IMG/VR virus record: IMGVR_UViG_3300027821_000010
Span: 1 to 47,281 of that record
From: a virus
Length of the DNA: 47,281 nucleotides
Direction: 5' to 3' (one strand)
A model generated the notes under the pieces. It searched no databases and was not told the origin of the DNA. It saw only the letters and a list, made by a program, of their open reading frames with translations. This document shows positions 17,057 to 26,626 of this stretch, piece by piece. Positions within the stretch are counted from its first letter, which is position 1; each line of letters starts with the position of its first letter. Made by a program: the position numbers and the translations under genes.

Positions 17057-17782
17057 ATGGCATTCGGAACTTTTAGCTCGCCGGGATTACCGTCGGGAAC
17101 AATGGTAGGTACTCAGACTCCGCAGAAGTTGTTTGCGGATTTTCCGGCACAGACGTCGCAGATACCAGGGATGGTGACGCCGGATATTACGGCGGCGATG
17201 CCGAATATGGTGGATTTGGCCGATATAATTGCGGCTCAGAACGCGCAGAAGGCGCAAAGCCGGGCCAGTTGGGCTAGGGCGGCGGCGATAAATAACGCCA
17301 GGGCGGCGCAGGCTAACGCCGGCGGGAATCAGGAGTATTATTTGCCGGGGACGGAGAGTCAGACGTCGGGGATGGGGTATGGTCAGTCTCCGAATAATCA
17401 GGGTCCGGTATTGTGGGCTCCACGTAATTTGCAGGGGCCGAAGTTGGGGACGTGGGCGAGTCAGCAACAAAACAGGGCGGTGGCGGAGAATAGGGAGATG
17501 CCGATAGTTTTGCAGGCACATGCTAATGACCCTTATTCACCTGGCGAGGTTGGAGGAGGGGGTGCCTCTAATGTGCTGGGCCGAGGGATATATGGACCGG
17601 GATTGACGAGCCCGATGGGTACGGCTAATCCGGCGTTATGGGCTAGAATGTGGAGTAGAAGGGCTGGGAGCGGTGGAGGGACTGGTCAAGGTGAACCTGC
17701 TAATCCATTTCCTGAGCAGTCGTTGAGAGAGCGAACATCACCGGGACCGAAGTATCAGTTTGATTTGTTTGGAGGACGATAG
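17057..17782 (+). CDS. Ala/Asn/Gln-rich virion-region protein
   Basis: A 241-residue protein, largely low complexity. A helical Ala/Gln-rich stretch (about 52-93, IIAAQNAQKAQSRASWARAA) is followed by Gly/Pro/Asn-rich sequence. The end (YQFDLFGGR) encodes the GGAGG used by the next gene. No family recognised; virion role inferred from context. Confidence 0.65.
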   Translation: MAFGTFSSPGLPSGTMVGTQTPQKLFADFPAQTSQIPGMVTPDITAAMPNMVDLADIIAAQNAQKAQSRASWARAAAINNARAAQANAGGNQEYYLPGTESQTSGMGYGQSPNNQGPVLWAPRNLQGPKLGTWASQQQNRAVAENREMPIVLQAHANDPYSPGEVGGGGASNVLGRGIYGPGLTSPMGTANPALWARMWSRRAGSGGGTGQGEPANPFPEQSLRERTSPGPKYQFDLFGGR

Positions 17783-17784
17783 CC

Positions 17785-19050
17785 ATGGCTAGAGGACACA
17801 TTGGTGGAAGTCGGAGGTTGCAGTTCGATCCAACCGGGTTTTTGCAAGGCGGCGGGGGCGATCAGGGCGACACCGCGATGAAGATGGCGATGCAGTTGAT
17901 GGGGTATGGACGAGGTGCTTCGCCGGAGGAGCTGGGTCTGAGCAGAGAGCAGTTGATGGCAAATATTGCGCACCAGGGAGCCGGGGAGGACATAGAGAGG
18001 CAGAGGCTGGGTCTCGAAGAGAAGAGACTTGGGTCGCAGGAGGAGTTTCAGAATTGGCAGAAGAAGGCGGAACAGGATAGGGCGTTGGCTGAGTTGGCTT
18101 ATAGACAGTCGCAGTCTGAAGCTGAGAAGTCGAAGTCGAGGGACACGCTTATTGGCAAGTACCTGGATCTTGAAACGGATGCGACCAAGCGTCGGAGCTT
18201 GATCGATGCGTTGTCGCCCGAAGCGAAGGCGGACACTCTTGCCTTGCAGAAGGCCCGGGAGGATGCCGCGGTCAGGACCCAGGCGCCGGCCTTGGCGGAC
18301 GCGTATAAAAGGCGCGATTGGAAGACGGTTAAGGACATAACTGCTGACATAACTACTAAACTTAGCCCGGAGGTTTTGGCCCGTCCTGAATTCAAGTGGG
18401 GCGAGTGGAATGCAGCGGCGCCGGCGCAGGGGACTGGCAGGTTTTCCGGAGGCAAAGGATTATTGGGGATGATGTGGAATACCCCGGGGGCGCTGTTAAA
18501 TCTGGGGAAGGCCGGCGTGAATTTGGCCAGCGCGGGACTGCTCGGCGATGAGGCGCCGCAACTTGAATATACGGAATTCACGAATCCGGCGGCATATCGT
18601 GCGGCCAGTCTGGCCAGGAGTGGGGCACAGGAGGGTCCAGTACGGTCTGAGGCGCCACTCGCACAGATTCTAGAGGCTATGAAGTTTCCTAATGCGGTAG
18701 CGCCGTCGCAGACGACTTATAACCCGACACCGGGACCGACAACGCAGCCGGAACCCTACAGGTATGGGACGGGGAATTTGCCGATACCGACGACCGGCTT
18801 GCCTGAGTTGCCGGTTGAGGAGTTGCTATCGAGGGTGACGGAGCCGCCGAGGATGCCGACGGTGGGTGGGGGTTATCTGACGCCGGAAGCGGTGATGCCC
18901 ACCGTGGGTGGCGTAATACCGGAGGCGCAGCTTGGTGACTATGCGCCGGGGGCGTCGTTTAGCCGGCAGGGGTTACCGGATTTGAGGTATACGGCACCGC
19001 ACGAACCGAATGCGATTGATAGGATATTGGCAACGCTAGGATTACGGTAA
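17785..19050 (+). CDS. Coiled-coil virion-region protein
   Basis: A 421-residue protein. Residues about 45-175 are a long charged helix or coiled coil (EDIERQRLGLEEKRLGSQEE). Residues about 220-245 are Gly/Leu-rich and moderately hydrophobic (GLLGMMWNTPGALLNLGKAG), and the end is Pro-rich and disordered. The layout resembles internal-core proteins of short-tailed phages, which form a rod in the head and are ejected with the DNA; this is inference from shape and position. The Shine-Dalgarno GGAGG lies in the last codons of the gene before. Confidence 0.6.
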   Translation: MARGHIGGSRRLQFDPTGFLQGGGGDQGDTAMKMAMQLMGYGRGASPEELGLSREQLMANIAHQGAGEDIERQRLGLEEKRLGSQEEFQNWQKKAEQDRALAELAYRQSQSEAEKSKSRDTLIGKYLDLETDATKRRSLIDALSPEAKADTLALQKAREDAAVRTQAPALADAYKRRDWKTVKDITADITTKLSPEVLARPEFKWGEWNAAAPAQGTGRFSGGKGLLGMMWNTPGALLNLGKAGVNLASAGLLGDEAPQLEYTEFTNPAAYRAASLARSGAQEGPVRSEAPLAQILEAMKFPNAVAPSQTTYNPTPGPTTQPEPYRYGTGNLPIPTTGLPELPVEELLSRVTEPPRMPTVGGGYLTPEAVMPTVGGVIPEAQLGDYAPGASFSRQGLPDLRYTAPHEPNAIDRILATLGLR

Positions 19051-19070
19051 ATCAGAAAGGAACAAGAGTT

Positions 19071-19706
19071 ATGCCTATTTACGATAAAAGTGTGGGCCCG
19101 AAAGAGGGCAAGAGTTCGATCAGCGGGAAAACACGGAAGCGAATTTTCGGGGGTGACAAGGGGATTGGAAGTTTTAACGACTGGCTCAATCAAGGTGGGG
19201 CCGGAGGTCCGGTCAGGACTGATGGGGGTAGGGAAGAATTTAACATAAATACAGCGCCACCGCAGTTGGACGTTACAAACCAGCTGTTTAATCCACAACA
19301 GATGTTGGGGAACATGTTCAATCCGCAGGCGCCGGGTGGCGGGCAGCAGTCTCCTGAGCAACAGACGCAGAACCTGAAGATGTTGATCGATTGGATGCGA
19401 GAGAGCCAGGCCACGGATATCAGGCAGAATCCAGAGAGGCTGTACCAGGCGGCGGCCCAAGCCTCGGACCCGGTGCGGTTTGCGCAGGAGCAGTATACGG
19501 CGAGGCAGGCGAGCGATCCGTGGGGACCGGGCGGACAGTTTGAAAAGAGCCCGAGGTTGTCGCCAGCAGCTGCACTTGCGAGTCAGGGGAACAACGCCAC
19601 AAACCAGTGGGCGCAGCTGGGCGGGGTGCCAGGAATTGATCCGGAGGAGCTGAAACGGCTGAATGCGGCTGCGGTGGCGGGAAGAGGGTATAGAAGTTAC
19701 TTCTGA
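19071..19706 (+). CDS. Hypothetical virion-region protein
   Basis: A 211-residue protein, preceded by AGAAAGGAA. It has a basic start (SISGKTRKRIFGGDKGIGSF), a Gln/Asn/Pro-rich middle and a helical end (GIDPEELKRLNAAAVAGRGY). Its stop shares its last base with the start of the giant protein. No family recognised. Confidence 0.6.
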   Translation: MPIYDKSVGPKEGKSSISGKTRKRIFGGDKGIGSFNDWLNQGGAGGPVRTDGGREEFNINTAPPQLDVTNQLFNPQQMLGNMFNPQAPGGGQQSPEQQTQNLKMLIDWMRESQATDIRQNPERLYQAAAQASDPVRFAQEQYTARQASDPWGPGGQFEKSPRLSPAAALASQGNNATNQWAQLGGVPGIDPEELKRLNAAAVAGRGYRSYF

Positions 19707-22700
19707 TGCTTGGCTACCGCCAGGTTAAGGACATGTACGATTCGCTCGCTAACGCGGGCGTCGTGACTAAGCCCTTGGCCGAGTGGAGTCAGGAGATGAA
19801 TGACTCCCTAGGCATCGATCTTTATTCGGAGGGCCTGAACGACAACTGGATCAAGCGGACCAGCGTGGGCATTGACCGGTTGCTCGAAATGACTGGGATT
19901 CCGCAGGCCGGCGAAGAGGTAGGGAGGAGCATCGGCGAAGCGGTCGGCAACCCTGAGGCCGGGGCGTCGATTGGCGGTGGCTTGGGTCGGATGGCCGTGA
20001 ACATGTTGCCGATGTTCATTCCCGGAGTGGGGTGGGGAGCGACCGCGGCAAGGCTTGGCGGGATGGCTGCGCTTAGTGGGGCAGAAGCCTATACCTCGAC
20101 AGGAAGCCCCACTGCTGGCGTTCTGGGGGCCGCTACGGCCGCCGCGATGCCAGGGGTGGCAAATTGGGCCGAACAAGCGGCTCTGAAGCGCCTGGGAGGT
20201 CGTTTGGTCGAAGGGGAGATACTCGGGGGCGGACCGGTTCAGCAAGCGGCAAGGATGGCCGCTGGCGAGGCTCCTGAGGCCATTAGTCGATATTTCCCCG
20301 AAACGATTTCGCAGGGCGTCCTAAGTCAAGGGGCGGGCCAGCTCGCGGCCGGAGGCTTAGGTGTAGGCACTCAGGTGGCCGAGCAAGTGGCCGCCGGCGA
20401 GCCGATCCACGTTTCCCCGACCGAACAGCTGCTTAACCTTACCCTCGGTCAGGCGCCCTTCGCTGCGGCTTACCTGACCAGGGGTGGTCGGGTGCCGTGG
20501 GGAGGCGCGGCCACGCGGAGTCATGTCGCCGAGCTTGAGAATGCGATCGAGCTGACCCGGGGTTTGAAGAATTTCAACGAGAACAAGCAGGAGATCAGCA
20601 ACAAGCCCGGGATGGCCGAGATCGTGGATCCGCCCGGCTCGACGGCGCAGGAAGGCGACGCTAACACAAGGATCAACGACATCCGGGCGCAGACCAAGGG
20701 ACTGGAGGAGGAGGGGAGCGCACTCGGGCAGGAGCGACAGGACAAGCTCACGGATCAGGAGAGTGCACTAGTGAAGCTGCAAGGGGCGCAGCCGGGCAAT
20801 ATCTTCGGGGCCCAGGTGATGCCCGATACCCCGCGCACCGAGGTCACCGGGACCGTTCTGCGCGAAAAGCCGGGCTATCGGTGGATCCAAGTCGCGGATG
20901 ATCCGCGCAATGGCGAACTCGCGGGCAAGCAAATTGGGTACGTTACGAAGGACGAGCCGGGGGTGAGGCCGGGTGAGTTGCCCGACACCCAGGTTTTTGG
21001 GGTCCCGCAAGGGCACTGGGCCGAGTTCTATCAGAAGGAGCTTAGCTCGGCGGCGGGCGATTTGGTGGCGCCCGGCGAATTTGATGCGGGAAGGGCGCTG
21101 GTCGAGGCGGATCAGGCAGTTGCCGCGGCCAAGAGCGGAGCGGATCTTCAGGGGGCGGTAGTGAAGCTCAACGGCGTTCGGGCGCACTATGGCGAGGCTC
21201 CTATCGACGATGTGGCCCTCGCTAATATTCTTGAGACCCGAAAAGTGGGCGATGAACGGGCCGCCATTCGGGCAGCGATCAATGATACCCGCCGGATGAT
21301 GGACGCGAACGAGGAAGCTGGGCTGCAAAACAAGCTCGTGGCCCAGCGCGATCAGGTGGTGCGGGATCTGGAGACCGCGCCCGATGAGGTGCGCGGCGAC
21401 CTGGAGGCGCAGCTCGGTGATTTGAACGCGAGGATCGACAAGGGTCACGAGCCCACGGTGAAGCCTCCGGTCGAACCGCCTCCGGAAGGCACGACGGCGA
21501 GTCAGCCGACGATGATCACCAAGAAAATGGAGCGTGACCTTAAGGCCAAGGGATTCACTGACGAGCAGATATACAAGATGACTCCAGTGGATGCCTGGAA
21601 CCATCTTAAAGCCGAAGGGGCGGAGCCGTCGAAACCGATCAGCTATGTGCCTTCTAAGCAGAGCGAGCAAACTGGTCAGGTGCCGGTGAGCGTCGATATC
21701 GCTAAGCTTGATGCCGCGCATGGGAAAGCGTTTCCCGAAGAGCGGGTGGGACCGGAAGCCGAAGGAGGCGATCGGGTGCGCTACGACCGATTTGCCAGGT
21801 GGGTTGACTCAGGGAAGCCGATGGAAATGCCGGTCATGACTCTCGACGCCGATGGTCAGCCGCGATTTTTCAGGGGCAGCACCCGTTTTGCGGTTATCCG
21901 GGATCGGGGGCATAAGACGATAGAAGTCACCGTGCCCGCGGAGCAGGCGGAAAAGTTCCGGGCGGCGTTTGGCGCAGAGGGCAAGCCTGGGGAGGCGATT
22001 GGCCGCGACACCATGGCTGATGTGGCCAAGATTGAGGAGGTGCCCCATGCCGATAGCCCGGCCACGGTCCCGCTGACCCAGTTGGAGGTCGAGAAGGCGA
22101 CGAGGATCACCCAGGGGACGCCGCACGTGGAGGACCAGCGCAAGTTCATCGATTTCGCTCAGGATGGGCTGGAGGCTTTCAAAAAGAAGTACGGGATGGA
22201 CCAGGCGGCCCTGGAAGCTTGGGTCCGGCAGCCCCATGTCGCCGAGTGGACCGGGAAGCTTGCCGATCAGATGGAGGTGCCGTATACCCCGCCGACCCAG
22301 AAGGTTGAGAAGGAGCGTGTGTTCGCTCCCGAGACGGAGCAGGATCTGGAATTCGCGAGGAGGGTTGGATCGAACGGGCGCGATTTGAACAACTCACTAA
22401 GTCAATCGCAGGACCCGGTGATCAGGGCGTTGGCGCAGGACTTGGCAAAGCATGAGGCGGCTCTGGGGGCGATCGACGTGCACTTGCGGGACATCGACAC
22501 CAGTTATGCTGATCGTGGCGATGATGGCCGGGCGGTGCTTAAGCTCCGGGCCAATTTGAGGCATGAGGATGCGCGCAATCAGGATTTCACGATGATGCAT
22601 GAGCTGCTTCACGGGTTGACCCTGCATGAGTTGGAGAATCCCGCGAATGCAGAGCACGTGACGGCGCTGGACGGTCTGAGGCAGCGAGTCATTGATTCCT

Positions 22701-25700
22701 TGCCCAAGAGCGTGCGTGGGGTGATGGAGGACATGCAGAAAACCGATTGGTATCGGCGCTACGGGGAAGGCGACGCGAAATGGGACGATTACAAACAGCA
22801 TTTGGGTGAGACCTCAGACGCCGACATGCACACGATTTATGGGCTCCTCAACAACGATGAGTTTATCAGCCAGGGACTGACTTCGCAGCCCTTCCGCGAC
22901 CAATTGGCGAAATTGAAGGCGCCGGACGGGACGAGCGTCTATAGCAAGTTTGTCGATTTCATTAAGAACGTCCTCGGGTTGCGGACGGAGGGGTCGGTGC
23001 TGGAGCAGTTGATGGGCCGCACCGATGACTTGATCGGTGCCAGGAATTTTCAGGCCACGGCGCGGGAATATGGCGAACGTTACTTTCAGAATCAGGGGCT
23101 GACTCCGAAGCTCGCGACGAAGCAGGCGGAGCGGGCGGTTGCGCTGATGCGGGGCGCCAACGAGGAGGCGATCCAGTGGATGGGGCTGCAAAAGGTCGAT
23201 ACCCCGGAAATGGTCAAGGCCTCTAAGGAGCTGCAGGAATTCATGGCCACTCCGCAGTCGGCGACGTCGAGGCAGGCGTTGGGCGAAATCGGGTATGATC
23301 CAAGCGAGGCGGCGATCACTCAGTTCGCGACGGACCTCGTGCTCGGCAAAGCGAAGGACGCAGACATGGCGCTGCGGGTGCTCGATCCGAAGGTGAGCGC
23401 GTATGTTTACGCGAAGGTCAGGGATTTGAGCGATCTTTTGGGCATGGTGGACAATGCTACCCGGCCAGAGGTTGGCGGCCGGGTAGGCATTGGTGATCCC
23501 GCGAAGATGAGGGAGTTCGCCGTCGGTTACCTTGATAACGCGAACAAAGCTCTGGACGCGGAGAGGCAGTTCGTCAAGGACACCACGGCGATCCAGGATT
23601 TGAACGGGGTGTCGCCGGCGGGATTTTTGGACAAATCGATGAGGCGACCCGAGCCGGGCCCAGCGGACCCGCCCGAGGTCGATACGCCGGCCAAAAAGTT
23701 GACGATGCTGGAGCGGATTTTTGCCACCCCGACGTATCTCGCGAAGGTCAGTCAGGAAGCTTCGGAATGGGTGAGCAGGAGCTTTCAGCTGGAAAGCAAC
23801 ATGAAGAAGATGAAGTTGACGGCCCTGCAGGCGCTCGGGATGGACGAGAAGGGCAAGTTCACCAAAGAATTCTTGAGAAGCCTGCAGGACCCGCAGGTTG
23901 AGAGGGCGGCCAGCAAGTGGATGTATCACAATTACGAGAAGGGCAAGGAGAGCGGCATCCAGATGCTGGGTAGGGACGACGCAGATGTGCGGCAAGTGCT
24001 CAATTCCGTGCCTGAGGGGAAACGGCAGGCAGTGGAGAATCTGGTGACGAGGCTGACGCAGGCTGGTCAGGTGAACATGGAGTCGATCATGAACAAGATG
24101 ACCGACGTGGCCCTGCTCAATGGGGCGATCAAGATCGCACCGGCCACCAAGCTCAAGGTGGCGCAGAACATGGAATTTTCAAAGCGGATGCTCGATATCG
24201 CGATGTCGGACATGAGCAATCCGCAGGTGCAGGCCGAGAATCAGGTGAAGCTCGCCGGCTTGCAGCAGGAACTCGGTCCAGTGGCTTTCGACGGCTTGCT
24301 GCAAGTCTCAAAAAACAGTGCCGAAATGCTCCAGAAGCAGCGGGCGTTCAACGAGGCTAATCCTGGGTGGACCACGATGCGCAAGTACGGGGCCTACGAC
24401 TTGGAATATCGGAAGGGTAACAAGACGCTTTTTGATAAGGTTAATAGCGAAAAGGAAGCCAAGCAGCTGGTGGCCGAGCGGGGTGGGCAGATCGTGCGAC
24501 TGGAGCGGAGCGGTGATGCCCCCGATCAGCCAGTGGATTTCGGGATTCCCGAGTTGCAGGCCCTCCAAGCCAGGCAAGCGGATTTGCTCAGGGATGCGAT
24601 GCCTCCGGATGCAGTGGCCGAAATGGTCGCCCGGACCGAACAACCGGGCTACGAGGATGCAAGCTTCGTGCGCAATCATATCGGGTGGATCGAGCAGAGC
24701 AGTTCGTATTGGACCAGGGAACTGTTCAGGACCCAGACCAGGGCGCTACGTAACGAGCCCGAGTTGCTGTCGCGGCCGGACATTCTGGAAATGATGGATA
24801 AGCATTCCCAGAACATGCTCAATCCGGATCCGGCGATCGCGGCGCAGGTGAGGCGAGTGCTTTCGACGTGGTATCTGGGGTTCACGCCGGCGACGGTGAT
24901 GATCAATGGAACCCAGATGCTGACCCGCGGGGCCACCGAGATGAGCAACCTGACCGGGAAGCCGATTGACTCCTTTCGGCGGGTGATCGGGGCCATGAAG
25001 GAGGCGACGGGACTAACAAAGCCCCCGACAGAGTTGGCGAAGGAGAGGGAGTGGCTCAACCGGCAGATCAAGGACGAGGGCATCGTGTCGGCTTTCAACG
25101 AGGGCGATCCGGGCAATGACGGGATGGAGGCCCTCCAGCAGGCGCTGGGCCGCGGCAGGGCGCAGAGCAAGGGGCAGCAACTCGACGGGATCCACAAGGC
25201 GATTAACCAAAAAGCGATGTGGATGTTCCAGCAGGTGGAGAAATTCAATAACAACGCGGCGATCACCGCGGCCTTCGACCTGCACATGGAACAGGACGGG
25301 GTGAGGCAGCTTAGCGGCAAAGCGTATGAGGATGCGCGGCAGGCGGCTTACGAGAAAGCTAAGGGATTCAACCAGACGGTCAATGATGTAGGCGGAAGGG
25401 CCAACCGGCCGATTTGGGCGTTTTCGGGCAAGGATGACATTTCGCGGAGTGCCGGGGTCCTCGCGATGTCGATGCAGACTTACAACGTTGGGACGATCAA
25501 CCAGATCGCGAACTACATCCGCAAAGGATTTTATGATCCAGCGGGCTTGAAGCCGGGCGAAAAGCATAATGCCCGGGTGGCGTTGGTGCAGCTCCTCGCG
25601 GTGCAGACGGCGCTCGCCGGGGCGCTGGGAGTGCCCTTTGCCGGAGCGGCGGTCGCCGGCATCAATCAGGTCTTTCCGGAGCTGGAGGTCAACAAGAACC

Positions 25701-26626
25701 TGAAGAAGTGGACGAACATGCTTTTTGCCGGGGATGCGGAGCAGGGCAACGTGATCTCCGATATCGCGATGAACGGGATCCCGAGCATGTTCGGGTGGGA
25801 TTTGAAGAGCCGGTTGAGCATGGGCAACCTGCTTCCGGGTATGAGCGAGTTCAATGGGTTTCATCCCGAGACGCTGGCGGGCCCAGCAGTCAATCTCGGG
25901 ACGCAGCTTTTCAAAGGCGTGGGTCAGGCGCTGACTGGGCAACCGGGCGAAGCGTTGATTACGCTGATGCCCCCCGTCGCCAAAAAGTTCGTTGGTCTGG
26001 CCGCAGACGGGTTCAAGGTCAGAGATTACAATGATCGGCCGGTGCTCGATCCGACGGGCGGAGAGATGGTTGGGATGGCGCTCGGATTCCAACCCAGCAG
26101 GTTGACCGAATGGAACACCATGCAGCGGGTCGCTCTCGGGGCCGAGAAGGTGGAAGCCCAGCGCAACAAGATGTTCACGCAAGGGCTGGCCAATCAGGCG
26201 CTGGAGGGCAAATTCGGGGATATCCGGCAGACCTTGCGCCAGAAAGTGCAGGAGGATCCCAACTTCAAGTGGGAGGACGCGGCGAGGTCGGCGGCCAGGG
26301 CTGCCGTGGAGCTTCAGTTCCCAAGGGACCTGAGGCGGGAGGGAAGCGGCTCGGAACAGTACGCCAAGACGCTGCGGATGTTCAATATGAACGTCAACTT
26401 GCCCACGGAAATGCAAAGGAAGCAATTTGAAGCGCAGGTGTTGCAAAACCTGGGGCTGCGGCCGGATCAAAGGAGCCTCAAGCGGGCACAGAGCGTGGAT
26501 GCGCTGCGGGCTCAGAATCCGCGGTTGACCCGGTATGAGCTGAATCGGCTGGCGGATGCGGCTGATCGTCGGCAGGGGTTGCCTCCGATGCCGGCGGCGG
26601 TGGGGGCGGCCGGTTCGCTTCCCTGA
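19706..26626 (+). CDS. Giant polyvalent internal-virion protein with zincin motif
   Basis: A 2306-residue protein, nearly 15% of the window. In order: Gly/Ala-rich hydrophobic segments near 96-160 (MAVNMLPMFIPGVGWGATAA); a helical region; a segment at about 659-745 reminiscent of ParB-like folds (RYDRFARWVDSG.., FFRGSTRFAVIRDRG); a metallopeptidase-like HELLHGLTLHE (His965-Glu966..His969); long helical parts; a large-polyvalent-protein-like domain around 1840-1945 (FQQVEKFNNNAAITAAFDLH, SMQTYNVGTINQIANYI); a hydrophobic segment about 1956-1987; and a helical C-terminus. Such proteins are thought to be ejected with phage DNA to cross the envelope and protect the genome. The domain calls are motif-level. 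Its last 149 bases overlap the opposite-strand helicase gene. Confidence 0.7.
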   Translation: MLGYRQVKDMYDSLANAGVVTKPLAEWSQEMNDSLGIDLYSEGLNDNWIKRTSVGIDRLLEMTGIPQAGEEVGRSIGEAVGNPEAGASIGGGLGRMAVNMLPMFIPGVGWGATAARLGGMAALSGAEAYTSTGSPTAGVLGAATAAAMPGVANWAEQAALKRLGGRLVEGEILGGGPVQQAARMAAGEAPEAISRYFPETISQGVLSQGAGQLAAGGLGVGTQVAEQVAAGEPIHVSPTEQLLNLTLGQAPFAAAYLTRGGRVPWGGAATRSHVAELENAIELTRGLKNFNENKQEISNKPGMAEIVDPPGSTAQEGDANTRINDIRAQTKGLEEEGSALGQERQDKLTDQESALVKLQGAQPGNIFGAQVMPDTPRTEVTGTVLREKPGYRWIQVADDPRNGELAGKQIGYVTKDEPGVRPGELPDTQVFGVPQGHWAEFYQKELSSAAGDLVAPGEFDAGRALVEADQAVAAAKSGADLQGAVVKLNGVRAHYGEAPIDDVALANILETRKVGDERAAIRAAINDTRRMMDANEEAGLQNKLVAQRDQVVRDLETAPDEVRGDLEAQLGDLNARIDKGHEPTVKPPVEPPPEGTTASQPTMITKKMERDLKAKGFTDEQIYKMTPVDAWNHLKAEGAEPSKPISYVPSKQSEQTGQVPVSVDIAKLDAAHGKAFPEERVGPEAEGGDRVRYDRFARWVDSGKPMEMPVMTLDADGQPRFFRGSTRFAVIRDRGHKTIEVTVPAEQAEKFRAAFGAEGKPGEAIGRDTMADVAKIEEVPHADSPATVPLTQLEVEKATRITQGTPHVEDQRKFIDFAQDGLEAFKKKYGMDQAALEAWVRQPHVAEWTGKLADQMEVPYTPPTQKVEKERVFAPETEQDLEFARRVGSNGRDLNNSLSQSQDPVIRALAQDLAKHEAALGAIDVHLRDIDTSYADRGDDGRAVLKLRANLRHEDARNQDFTMMHELLHGLTLHELENPANAEHVTALDGLRQRVIDSLPKSVRGVMEDMQKTDWYRRYGEGDAKWDDYKQHLGETSDADMHTIYGLLNNDEFISQGLTSQPFRDQLAKLKAPDGTSVYSKFVDFIKNVLGLRTEGSVLEQLMGRTDDLIGARNFQATAREYGERYFQNQGLTPKLATKQAERAVALMRGANEEAIQWMGLQKVDTPEMVKASKELQEFMATPQSATSRQALGEIGYDPSEAAITQFATDLVLGKAKDADMALRVLDPKVSAYVYAKVRDLSDLLGMVDNATRPEVGGRVGIGDPAKMREFAVGYLDNANKALDAERQFVKDTTAIQDLNGVSPAGFLDKSMRRPEPGPADPPEVDTPAKKLTMLERIFATPTYLAKVSQEASEWVSRSFQLESNMKKMKLTALQALGMDEKGKFTKEFLRSLQDPQVERAASKWMYHNYEKGKESGIQMLGRDDADVRQVLNSVPEGKRQAVENLVTRLTQAGQVNMESIMNKMTDVALLNGAIKIAPATKLKVAQNMEFSKRMLDIAMSDMSNPQVQAENQVKLAGLQQELGPVAFDGLLQVSKNSAEMLQKQRAFNEANPGWTTMRKYGAYDLEYRKGNKTLFDKVNSEKEAKQLVAERGGQIVRLERSGDAPDQPVDFGIPELQALQARQADLLRDAMPPDAVAEMVARTEQPGYEDASFVRNHIGWIEQSSSYWTRELFRTQTRALRNEPELLSRPDILEMMDKHSQNMLNPDPAIAAQVRRVLSTWYLGFTPATVMINGTQMLTRGATEMSNLTGKPIDSFRRVIGAMKEATGLTKPPTELAKEREWLNRQIKDEGIVSAFNEGDPGNDGMEALQQALGRGRAQSKGQQLDGIHKAINQKAMWMFQQVEKFNNNAAITAAFDLHMEQDGVRQLSGKAYEDARQAAYEKAKGFNQTVNDVGGRANRPIWAFSGKDDISRSAGVLAMSMQTYNVGTINQIANYIRKGFYDPAGLKPGEKHNARVALVQLLAVQTALAGALGVPFAGAAVAGINQVFPELEVNKNLKKWTNMLFAGDAEQGNVISDIAMNGIPSMFGWDLKSRLSMGNLLPGMSEFNGFHPETLAGPAVNLGTQLFKGVGQALTGQPGEALITLMPPVAKKFVGLAADGFKVRDYNDRPVLDPTGGEMVGMALGFQPSRLTEWNTMQRVALGAEKVEAQRNKMFTQGLANQALEGKFGDIRQTLRQKVQEDPNFKWEDAARSAARAAVELQFPRDLRREGSGSEQYAKTLRMFNMNVNLPTEMQRKQFEAQVLQNLGLRPDQRSLKRAQSVDALRAQNPRLTRYELNRLADAADRRQGLPPMPAAVGAAGSLP

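Noticed and set aside
22814-23995. 393-residue open frame on the - strand
   Set aside because: Same reason: antisense shadow of the giant gene, no start context or family.
25013-26470. 485-residue open frame on the - strand opposite the giant virion gene
   Set aside because: Arg/His/Leu/Pro-rich antisense composition, no motifs, fully inside a well-supported + strand gene; long antisense frames are expected in GC-rich coding DNA.
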